A DNA stretch of 64,000 nt from Engraulis encrasicolus. Taxonomy: Eukaryota; Chordata; Actinopteri; Clupeiformes; Engraulidae. Below are positions 35,164 through 47,400 of this stretch, piece by piece. The translations under genes and the position numbers were made by a program. How positions within the stretch are numbered: the first letter of the stretch is position 1; each line of letters opens with the position of its first letter. Location of the stretch: the NCBI RefSeq assembly GCF_034702125.1, contig NC_085865.1:42161628-42225627 (forward strand), in the 5' to 3' direction. Below the pieces are notes generated by a model. The model saw only the letters and a list, made by a program, of their open reading frames with translations, was not told the DNA's origin and made no database searches.

Positions 35164-37308
35164 TCTCCAGTTTCAGTTTGTACTCTGCAGTGTCCACAGT
35201 GAGTCCTGACTGCCTGGTGCCCCACCTGCCCACCATCTCCACCATCATACTGATGTCCCTCAAGTCCACCGAGGGAGTGACGGTCAGTGTCACTGGGCCA
35301 GGAGGTTCAGTTAGCTCCACCACTCATTAGCACACTACTGCACATGATCCACTTACCACAGGCCTACTGCACAGGACCGTGTGTGTGTGTGTGTGTCAGG
35401 AGTAGAAATTGCCTGTAAAAACTGTGAATCTTCACCAGCCAGGGGGCAAATTAATGGTACAGTTCACTAAATGCGCTACGGTAAATTAACATTCTGTGGG
35501 CAGGCGTGGTCAAATGGTTAGGGAGTCTGTCTTGCAAATTTGAATAATCCCATACCATGACTACCATACCATTGCCCCTGAGCAAGGCAACAATCCCCCA
35601 ATTGCTCCCCAAAACAAAACAAAAACCCTTAGCTTACTCTTCTTTGCATGTGCACTGGTTGTTCTGTATATTTCCTGTGAACTTTGTATCTGTTAGTGAT
35701 GCTGGCTATGATTTTGTCCTCTTTGTAAGTCGCTTTGGTTATAAAGCGTCTGCCAAATGCAATGTGATGTAATGTAATAATGCTCCAGGGGATGTAACCA
35801 ATTTCGATAAATATGAAGGCTTCAGTTTACTAACTAATGTAATGGCATATAAATTCTGCCTGCACTTTTATACTTAAACTTCCATTGGCTGTTGGTTGCT
35901 ACCAATTTACATGACCTATACAGTATACAGCGATCAGGCAGGCTGGAGCCTAATTGTTGTGGACTTTCAACCAGGCTTTGACCTGTTATGTTTTCCAAAA
36001 CTAAAAAAAAGAAAAGATAGTAAAATAGATCCAATTGTCTGTCTCCTTTCTGGTGTTTTTTGTCATGTGTGTGTGTGCATGTGCATGTGCGTGTGTGTGT
36101 GTGTGTGTTACAGGAGCATCTGGATGAGGAGAAGCAGTTTGTGCTGCTGGACGATGAGGATGACGATGATGATGATGAGGATGGAGCAGGAGACACCGCC
36201 TTAGGGGACGACCCTGACGATGACACAGCCGCCCAGAATGTTGCCGGGTACAATACCTCCCCATCCATACCTGTGCCATCTCTCTCTCTCTCGCTCTCTC
36301 TCGCTCTCTCTCTCTCCCTCGCTCTCTCTCTCCTATATGGTGTTGAATGTTGTAGTAACTATGGCTACTTATTATTGTCCAGGTTCAGTGTGGAGAATGC
36401 TTACATTGATGAGAAAGAGGACGCCTGCGATGCCTTGGGAGAGATTGCTTTCAACACAGGGTAAGAATTTTCACTCACTCACTCATTCTAACTCTGCCTC
36501 TAACTCTCTCTCTCACACACACATACTTATTCCTATTCGCTGTTCAAATACAGACTGAGGTCAGTTTCGTACAGAGTACCATAGCTTACTACAGCACGTT
36601 AGCTATGTATGTTGCCAGATCCTGAGTGTTATTCCCTCCTCCTGTCTTGCTGTCTAGGATTGCCTTCCTGCCCTTCCTGGAGCCCAGCTTCCAGCAGATC
36701 TACGAGCTGCGCGATGTAAGTCCATCCTCCATGATAGTTGTGTAACTTTTTCATTTTGTGAGTACGTTGCTAGGCTAGGTTTAATTGGTAGCATTGCTAG
36801 TTTTGTTGTCAGATTGTGTGTATTCAAACCAGATGAAGTACTGCTGTTGAACCACTACTGCTAAACTGAATATTTGTTTCACTATAATGACATCACTGGT
36901 AGTGTCTGTGGCTGGTGATGAAAAAAATGAAATAGTCCTGATGCCATCCCCCGTGTTTGAAATCTTGTACATCACGCCAGTAACTTTTTGAGCACTAGAA
37001 AAGTCTCAGTACACAACTCGAAACCGTAGTTGTTAGGCAGTTAGGCCGTTAGCAACTTGGGTAGCTATTACGGTTTTGAGAAATGCACTGGTATCTTGTT
37101 ATTAATATGTGTACGTGCTTGTGTGTTTTAAACCAACGTCCCTGTGCTATCCTGCAGTTTCCACATGGGGATGTGCGTAGGGCCGCGTTCGGGGCCTTGG
37201 GACACTTTTGTCGCGCTCAGCACAAGGTGTGGCAAGCCAACCCTACAGAGGAAAATCACCAGGGTAAGCACACACATGCATACACACACGCTCGCATACA
37301 CACGCACG

Positions 37309-37339
<31 letters not shown>

Positions 37340-37824
37340 CAGGGTGTATGCAGGGTTGTAAAAAGTATTAAAAGGTGATAAATTAAAAAGCCAAAAATTA
37401 ATGGCATTAAAAGTTTTAAATTGCCTCAATAGGTTTTATTTTTGGAAAAACAAGGTTTTTTTTTTTTACTTACACCATTTTGATACAAAAAAAATCTTTG
37501 TTTATTCACCGTTTATCACAGTTTTTTCATACATCAGTGATTCGCACAACAGTAGCCACCTGACCTAGTGCATAGCAGAGTCGTGCCATAGGTCTATGCC
37601 GTAGAAAGCAGATTGTTGAACAGTATGGCCTACTCTGGAATCGCACTGCTCCCTTTCGGTCGTCGAAAGTGTAATGTAATGTCAAGTTAATGTTAAGAAA
37701 TTAAGAAAGATGTCTTGTCAATACTGGCATCGGAATGTCGTGATGGTTGTAAAAACAATCTAAAGGTAGTGAAAAGGGTATTAAATGGTAGTAAATTTGA
37801 CTTCAAGATAGGTGTATATACCCT

Positions 37825-37865
<41 letters not shown>

Positions 37866-38037
37866 CAGTGCTCTAAATTAACTTTTTTCATCACCAGCCA
37901 AATGGCTGGTAGATGTTAATCTTACTGGCCAAACACACACTCACTGATGGGTCAAAGTGGCTAGTAAGTTGGTCTTTTCTACCAGCCAAACAGAAATTTC
38001 ACCAGCATTTGGCTGGTTGGCTGGTGTTAATTTAGAG

Positions 38038-38123
<86 letters not shown>

Positions 38124-38738
38124 GAGTGAACAGCTACTCTGTCATACTTGCATGTATGCAGGCAAATATGGATGCACCGCATTGCAAGCATATTCACTCC
38201 AGGGTCATACTGCCACAACTACACATATGCACACATGCAGTCACGCTTACAATCCTTACTAATAAATGCATTTGCTCTTGTGCTCTTGCCTGCCATATCC
38301 CCTATAGCTCACACACACATAGACACACACACAAATCTGTTTTTCACATATACACGGTAACACACACATCAAGGCATGCATAGTAACATAAAGTCACATG
38401 GTAGCGTCTTGCAAGCAAAAGTACACATTAGCTCATACAAACAAAACACACTGCTTTCTTTTGTTCTGTTGTTGCCTTTGTAAGGGCCACCCCCACACAC
38501 CCCTCTCCCATCCTCTCTTTCTTCATCCTCTCCTTCTCCTCCTCCTCTTGAATATTCGCTCGCTCATTACTCTCTCCTCTCGCTGTCTCTTCTTCCCCTT
38601 TCATCTTCTTCAGCCTCCCATTCCACAGCAGGAAGAGGTTTCTGAAGGAACCAGTACAGTAAGCACTTTCATAGAAAAAGATCACAGCTCCCTTTGAACG
38701 CTGACACCAGCAGCTGAACAAGGAAACTCACATCAGCA

Positions 38739-38820
<82 letters not shown>

Positions 38821-41704
38821 ATCTTTTCATTTTTTTCCCCTCTCTTCTTATTTTTCAGTACAAAGCTGTAAGTCGAAGCACCCCATATCATACCTGGGCA
38901 GTGTTAAAATTCTTAAGTTGCCATTTTGTCGTCTTGTTGAGGAGACTCTTCAATAGCCAGCAGCAGCAGAAGCAGCGTGTCCTGCGGTGTCATTATATTT
39001 TTAGTTGGTCCTTTATGGACGGCTCATCTCTGCTATGCTGTGTTGTGGTGTGCTCGGCCCCTTCATGTTAGTTTCCATTTGTTATTTGGTGTGTAAAATC
39101 ACAAGAGGGTGTTGGCTTGGCTGAGCAGGCCTGATATGAATGCAATCGGTGCGTCTACTGTACTGTACTGACACCCCCCTCCCCCCCTCCTGTTTCCTAT
39201 CAGAGACTAGCCAAGCGTAGCTGCCCTTTTCCCCTCTTCCTCCTCGTGTTTACCAAAACAACTCATCCACGCCTCTGCTGCACTGCTGTTTTCATTCCCT
39301 CCAGGCACTTTAAAACTTTTTTTTAGTGCAGTGAAAGTGCACTCTATTTGAGAATAATTTCTGTGTCCTGTTACAAGAGCAGTAGCTTCTTGTATGTTAA
39401 TGATGCAGATTATGCATTCTGTTGTTCACATACACTGTGGTTGCGTGGTTTAGCAGAATGCAATCAAAGGGGGTTTTCTTTGACGTCTCCACACTGTATT
39501 ACTCCTACAAGCAGCTCTTCCTCCGCATCAGTCCTTCAGTCTTCCTCTTCATTCCAAGAGTGCACCCTGGCTCCATCTCCCACATTCTATCTCTTCTTCT
39601 CTTAGTCAGAGTGATGGTTGTTCGCAACAACAGCAGTTGGTGCAACCCATGCTACATTCGGACCTAAAGCTCTTAGTCTACTTCAGTGGTTCTGAACCTT
39701 TTTTAAACAAAGGCCCCCTTGAACTCATCATAAGTCTCCCAATGCCCCATTGAGCTCATAAGCCAGGCAACACCCCACTTAGTATTGGAAAATAAAATAG
39801 ACTAATGCACCCCAATGGTAACTAAGCCCCGCCCACACTCAGCTGTATCCTTCTCAACGCCCTCCCTAGGGCTCCCCAATGCCCTCTAGGGGGCTGTAGA
39901 GCCCCCGTTGAGAAACATTAGTCTACTTCATATCTCCTGATGTGAAAGGAGCATCAGCAACAACTTCTTTATTTCAGGCTCATGGTCCAAGTTCCAAAAA
40001 AACAAACACATAGCTACAAAAAAAAAACATGACATGCACATCATTTGAACTCTGATACACTTTGATCGAGCAGACTCTTCTTCGACTTCTTCATCTCGGT
40101 CAGTTTTATTAAAGGCGGTATGGCTAGCTCAGATTTAAGTTTTCATGAGGATCTGTTAGTGGGATTGATTTTTCCATCAGTTGCCGATGTTAAAGCGGAC
40201 CATACCACAGTGTGTACTCTGCCTTTGCAACTAATTCACTGCCTGCATACCAAATAATCAAAACAAGTCTCCTAAATTCTCAACGAACCTTCTTTAAAAG
40301 GGACCAGCTCTGATCCTTTATCTGTTTCTGTCCCTCCTCTATCCATAGCTCTGCAAAATTTGCTGGGCAATGAAACGAGCAACCCTAGGATATGAACCGT
40401 AATGTATGAAGCAACCCTAGCACTGAATTTCAAGTTTTCCTGGGCCCCTTCACCTAGGGTGGCAGATTCAGGGTGTTGCACTGTTCCTTACCCGTAGCAG
40501 CAGGAACAATGTGTGTGGTGTCCCTGCACCCTCATATATGGCAGAAGTGTCCTTTAGCAAGGCCCTTAACCCCGCACCTCATCTCGCCCTAACACCTGCC
40601 CCTCATGTCTCTGAATCTTTCTATATATCTGTCTCTGTAGCCCTGCATCTGATGTCTCTGTAACCCTGCATCTGATGTCTCTGTAACCCTGCATCTTATG
40701 TCTCAGTAACCCTGCATCTGATGTCTCAGTAACCCTGCATCTGATGTCTCAGTAACCCTGCATCTGATGTCTCAGTAACCCTGCATCTGATGTCTCAGTA
40801 ACCTGCATCTGATGTAGAGGTGCACCGAAAATTCGGCCGCCGAAAATATTCGTCCGAAAACGCAAAAAAAGACACTTTCGGTATTCGGCCAAGTGATTCA
40901 TTATTTTTCGGTTTCGGTTTCGGCCACAAATTTTCATTTCGGTGCACTTCTAATCTGATGTCTCTGTAACCCTGCATCTGATGTCTCAGTAACCCTGCAT
41001 CTTATGTCTCTGTAACCCTGCATCTTATGTCTCAGTAAAGCTGCGTGTGCACCAGAAGCAACCTACGCTACCAGAGTAGTCGCTGAAGGGCGCTGAAAAG
41101 TGTTGCTGTGAAATCTCTTTATTCGCTCTGGAAATGTTTGATTTAGCTAATCACATAACGGCTCTGGCTTGTCAGTCTGAGACATTTGAAAATTTGCAAT
41201 CGGTTTTCGCCAAACTACGTCACAGCTCATTACCATAATTTTACCGTAGCTTGACTTCAATCACTGAAATTCGCTCTGGTTGCCCAGGTCACTTGACTCT
41301 TGGCGAATTATTTTCGGTCGCTTTTATTCAGGGACCCTCCATAGAGAAACAATGGTCAGGTAACACTCAGGTAGTGTAGGTCGCACTCGGTGTACTCGTA
41401 TCTTAACCATTTCGTGTCTCCGCACCTCTTTATCTCCACAGCGCTGCATAAGCTGCTGGGCGTGGTGCTGCCGTGCTTCATGGAGGCGGTGCGCAGTGAG
41501 AAGGAGCGGCAGGTGGTCATGGGCGTGCTGGAGGCCCTGAACAGTGTCATCAAGTCCTGCCAGGCCGAGGCGGTGCAGGCACCTGGACGACTCCAGGAGA
41601 TCAGCCACGTCATCAGAGACGTGCTCAAGAAGAAGGTCAGCGAGGAGATGTTAGCAGGCGCACGGCCCATTGCACACGCGCTGTGTGTGCGTGTGCGTGT
41701 GCGT

Positions 41705-41777
<73 letters not shown>

Positions 41778-43324
41778 TGACAGCTGTGGAGCACCTCTTT
41801 GATTTTCAGCGAGCAGTCCCAGCTGTCCCTGAAAACACTCTTCTCTTCTCGCTCAGACTTTTTGTGTTTTCTGTGTTTATATTCATTCATTATTTCTGCA
41901 TTTATTTATTATAATGGACAATGCCGGTTAATAGACTGGCCCATTTACGCCAGACCTTTAAATGTACCCAATTTAGTCGGGCTAATGTTCATATATAGCG
42001 TCTGGCAGGTTGATGTAACGTGGGCCCTGGAATGGGTCTGTATCCAGTGCAGTGTAGCAATACTCTTGCATCCTCAGGATACTAGATGGAGCCTGATGGT
42101 CTACACCAGTGGTTCTCAACCTTTTTTGAACAAACGCCCCTTGACCTCAAGGGCCCCGCCCCCACAAGCTGTGTCCTTGTGGGGCTGTAACGCCCCGGTT
42201 GAGAAACTCTAGTCTACATAGTGTATGAATGTGATTGGGGCAGAGGGCAGAGTGTTGATGGGCACTCTTGTTTGAAAGTGACCTCTGCGTACCCCCAGAG
42301 AGGATTTATAGAGGAGAGACCAAACTGGCAGCTTCTTCCGGGTGGTACTGTCCACGAGGCGGCGATGTTCAAGCAGAGGAGAGCCGTCAGAATGAATGGG
42401 GGTCCTATGAAGCTCCACAATAGACGCAACTGATGTGTCGGATATGGAAGGTCACCGGTTTTCATTTTATTTTTCCTAAAGGAAGTGTAAATTGTCCTTC
42501 CAAATGGCACTTGGTTTGATTTTTTAAACTCACTGCATTTTTTTAAAAACACGCATTTTGTGCATGAATAACGTGAAACTCAATTACCCAGAATGCTGCA
42601 CGTGAGCTCTCTACCTGGGTGATTCTGGAAAACAAACATGGCGGCAACTCGCTTTACTACCTTAAGAATGTGTTAATCCGACGCTAGATTTCTTAACTGA
42701 TGAAAATCGAAGGCAGAAATCAACATTGTAGTGTCTAAATATGAGGTCGATTGGTCTATTTGTGGCGTACATCACGATCGGCTGAGTTGTTGGCCTCACG
42801 TTTGTCAGTTAGCTTGTGGCTAGGCTACGTCTCGCAGACGTTAGCATCCGGTTTAGTTCCCCAATCACCAGTCGGATGTCGTCATTTCCTTAGCTAGAAG
42901 CTAGTGAAGACTGACTCACAAATGTCGAAGCTGTAAGAAACTAGACGGATATAACTCCTAGGTTACTGTGTTTTTAATTTTAATGTTTAATTTGCAGTCA
43001 GAGACGACCGTAATATGTTCAGGTTTCAGCTGCTAGGGAGGACTTATTGTGGGCGATTAGCCCCAGCCCAATAGGGGAACCCCAATCTGCTCTGTCTGAA
43101 CAGCGCCCCTAATGCAAATCCATTGAACTGCGGCCAAATTTTGTATAATGGGGCGAATAGCATGTGGGACGGCTATAGGTAGAAAGGCTATGGTACCCCC
43201 AGTAGATCAGCTGAACGTATTGACCCCACTGCGCTCCTCTGCATGGTTGGCTGTGCTATGCGCATGTAAGCCAGTGGTTACAGATATTTGCAGTGATTTT
43301 GTCTACAGCAGCAATTGGTCTAAT

Positions 43325-43418
<94 letters not shown>

Positions 43419-44451
43419 GTCTTTCTCTTTTCCCCCTCTCTCTCTTCTCTCTCTCTCTCTCCTTTCTTTCTCTTTTTCTCTTCTCTCTTGATCTCTCTCT
43501 CCCCCTCCTCTACACCCTCCCCTCTCTTCTTTCCTCATCCATCTTCCTCTCTCCTCTTCCCCCTGTTGTCACCAGATGGTGTGCCAGGACGGAGGTGGGG
43601 ATGCGGACGACGATGATGAGCAGCAGGTGATTAATTTGGTGCCCGCCACTCGGGCCGGCAGCATCCCCACAGGACCCAGATCATTACTGTCATTAGTCTG
43701 TGTTGACACACTTCAGCCCCGTAATTGCCAAATGACGCCGTGATGCGGCAGCCAAGTATCTGGGTGATTTTTGCATAATCAGCTCTGTGTGTGACATGAC
43801 TCAGTGTTTGCAGCAGACTGATGTGCTTGGGTGGCTCCTGCAGGGGAAGAATAAGCCACTTCAGTGCAGCAGGGGATGCCTGTGGAGCCACTAAACTGTT
43901 GTTTATGTTTGTTTAAGGGATCAGATCCCTCTAAGCCACAGGTTGGGATTTTGTCACCAAGCAGTTGTTCTGTAGTAATTCAGTGGCTAGACTGGGCTGC
44001 TAATTTAATCGTTTAAAAACAAAAAATATATACTTTTATCAACCAAGTGTACAGTATATCTGTCAAAGCTGGAAAATAACATTATGCCATACCGATCACA
44101 CACGCCCACGTATCCTCATTTCTATTCAAGATAAAAATGATAATTTCCTTGGTTGTGAAGACTGACTATCCTAATGCTTACCATACACCTGTGAGCCTTC
44201 AATTCACTCATATGCTTTATTAAGAAAATAATCCATACTTTGGTAAGCCATTAGGCTAATTTAGCATGATCTGAATGTGGCCTGTGTGTGTGTGCCCGTG
44301 CCCTCAGGCGGAGTATGATGCCATGCTGCAGGAGTTTGCAGGGGAGGGCATCCCTCTGCTGGCCTCCTCTGTACCCGCCGACACCTTCATGCCCTTCCTC
44401 AACGAGCTGCTGCCCCTCATCATCAACAAGGCGGTGAGTGGCAAGTTGCAA

Positions 44452-44492
<41 letters not shown>

Positions 44493-47400
44493 TGCCATGG
44501 GAAGTGTGCTAACCTGTTTGTGTGCAGCAACAACACACTCAGTCATACGCAATGCAGTGGGCGAATTCAGATCAGATCACACTATAGTACAGTGCTTCAA
44601 TATATTCTGTACAATTATAGCATATGATTCTACTGAATCTTGGGGGTAATTGGTAAAAAAAAAAATAGGCTATTCTGTAACATAGAGTTACTGTAACAAT
44701 TCAGTAGTACAGTTATAGTAAGGTCGCCAAATTCTGCCCACTTCACTGATCACTTCACTGAAAACGTGATAATATCACTATTTCAAATACTATTTAATTG
44801 TGCTATCGTATATATTTGGATAGCGGCAACTGTGTAGATGACGTAATGAGCAATATTAGCTAACATTGGTAGCCCTTTCTATCGTAATTTGGCGATAACG
44901 TCCAGCATGTCCAAAATCTAGTTTCAGTACAATTCACCGACCGCTTGATTTCAGGTCACGTCGGTATTTCCGTTACTTTATTATTCCTTCATGCTATTGT
45001 GCTGATTTTGTTCACACTTGTAGTCCTGGCTTTACCGATGCAGGAACTGTGATTAGTTTGGCCGTTACTGTGGAAACGGTTGAATAATTTTGGTCCTAAT
45101 CGAAACAGTGAAGCGGCCAAGGCGAGTTTTAGCCAGAATGTCGTCGTGAAATTAAAGTTCCATGCTGCCGTTACGACACCCTTCATTACAATGCTGTTTA
45201 TGGCCGTTTGACTCGGTTTTAAATGTCATCACAGTCTCAAATTGTAAGCATACAAACTCTGTATCATGCCGACATCCATTCCTGACTTAAACAGTGGATA
45301 CATAAGTAACTATCATCACTTATAAGTAGGCGGGCGGAATTGGGGGACGGGCGGAATTAGGCGACTTGGCTATACTGTATTACTGTTGAGTGCGGGTGAG
45401 GTATGGCTGCAATTATAATCAGTTTTTAATGCAATGATGACTGTTTTTTTTAAATTATTTTACTTATCATGATTTTAATTAAGAGTTGATGAGATAGTAA
45501 CACTGGCTAATGGAAGCAGCCTCAGCCTTCACTGTGTGCCAGTGGCCTGACCTGCGTTTGCTCTTACGTACAGAAGTCCTCATGTACGGTGGCTGACCGC
45601 TCCTTCTCGGTGGGAACGCTTGGCGAGACTCTGCACGCGCTCACTAAGGTGCAGGGTGGCAGGGGCGTAGCTGGGCGTCTGTCCAATCGCCTGCTGCCGG
45701 TGCTGGTGGGCGGAGTTAAGGACCAGGACCCTGAGGTGCGCAACAACAGTGTGTTCGGACTGGGAGCCCTGGCACAGGCCGCCGGGCCCATCGTCGCCAA
45801 GTATCTTTTACCAAGAACAGCGTGTGTGTGTGTGTACGGTGTGGTTTTGCGAGAGTGAAGAAATTCAGTGAGTAGGAAAAAAATGAAGAACTTAGTTGGA
45901 GGAATAATCTGAGTATGCAGTTGCCTCATCAAACGACTATTTACTGGCTACAGGCAGCAACACATATCGGGCATACAGCTTTCATCACAGGACACAAGCT
46001 GTGATCCAAGCTGTACTCCATCTAACTTTCTACACTTCATCAAAGTCACAGTTGTCACTTCTCATAAAGTGTATTTGTGAGTTTCACTCACACCAGTTTG
46101 CATTCACTGTGCTAGTCAGGGCCTCCACAAAACATGCCTGCTCTCAGTCGATGGCAGCATACTGTACTATGTCTTCAAGACTAGTCATCAGTGTGGCCTG
46201 GGTGATACTGCAGTGCAATCATATGGAACTTGGCCTGGGTTTGAGACTTGGAACTGGGCTCTTATGTCTGTTAATCCACTTAATTACACCACACATTTCA
46301 ACATTTGATGTGCTCTCCCAGAATTTCTTGTCTGCTAGTTCTGGTTAGTTGGCGTGTCTTTATGATTTTAGCAAACGCTAGCAAAATAGTAGTTGTGGCA
46401 CCCTTGTGGATTGCGAGGTGGGTAGGGAGTGTTTCCTTGACCGTAGCTCAGTGATTACCCCATGATGCTGTCCCTCTTCTCCAACTTGCTGTCCAAGGAG
46501 TCTGACCGCCGCGTCATCGACAACCTGTGTGCCGCACTGTGCCGTATGATCATGACCAACATGGAGTGCGTGCCAGTTGACCAGGTACTGTACATCCTGT
46601 GTGTGTGTGTGTGTGCGTGTGTGCGTGCGGTGCGTGCGTGTGTGTGCGTGTGCGTGTCTGTGTGTCTGCAGCCGGGCTCCTTGTCTCTTCCAACGCCGGA
46701 CAGCCATTTTAGTTTCCTCTGAACTAGCAAGTGACCTGAGACATGTCAGCGATGTCTAGTTAATACAACAAGAGCTGTCAGTTGAGTTGAATTGTTCCTT
46801 TATTATCTGTGAAAGATCTACTTCCCATACCCACACTGTAAGAAAGTGGAGTCAGGGGGCACAGTACTTCAACAAGCTGGCACGCCATTCCATTATGCCG
46901 GTGACCTGGGTTCGATTCTGGCCCGAGGTCCTATGCCGATCCTTCCCCTCTCTCTCCCACTCATTTCTTGTCATACTCTCTCACTGTCCTGTCCCTAATA
47001 AAGGCATAAAAGCCCTAAAAACGTATCTTTTTTTGGCTGCTTTTTGGTCTTTTATTATTACAGGACATTATAAGAGTAGACAGGAAACGATTGGGAGAGA
47101 GATGGGGCAGGGCAGGGAAATTACCCTGTCCGGACTCGAACTGGGGTCCCCGTGAGTATGACAGCCCAAATGTGGGGGGCATAGTGTGCTGCGCGCCCCC
47201 CTAAAAACATATCTTAAAAGAAAGAAAGAAAGCGGAGTCAATAGACACTGTGGTCAGTAGCGTACAATAGCTTCTGCAAAGCAGCCTTCCATATTTCCAG
47301 TGCTCCTCTCCTCGCTTCACCTCCACCATTCTCTCTTTCTGCCTTTCTTCTCAGGTCTTCCCAGCCCTTATAGCACAACTGCCCTTGAAGGAGGACTTGG

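Noticed and set aside
35171..35176. Alternative acceptor for ipo4 exon 18 at 35176/35177
   Set aside because: Both keep the frame, but using 35171 gives CTFSLYSAVS, which fits the family pattern better; the shorter form removes two residues.
40630..41040. Regular direct repeats resembling a CRISPR array
   Set aside because: Units are contiguous with no unique spacers, and this is a vertebrate intron; it is a minisatellite.
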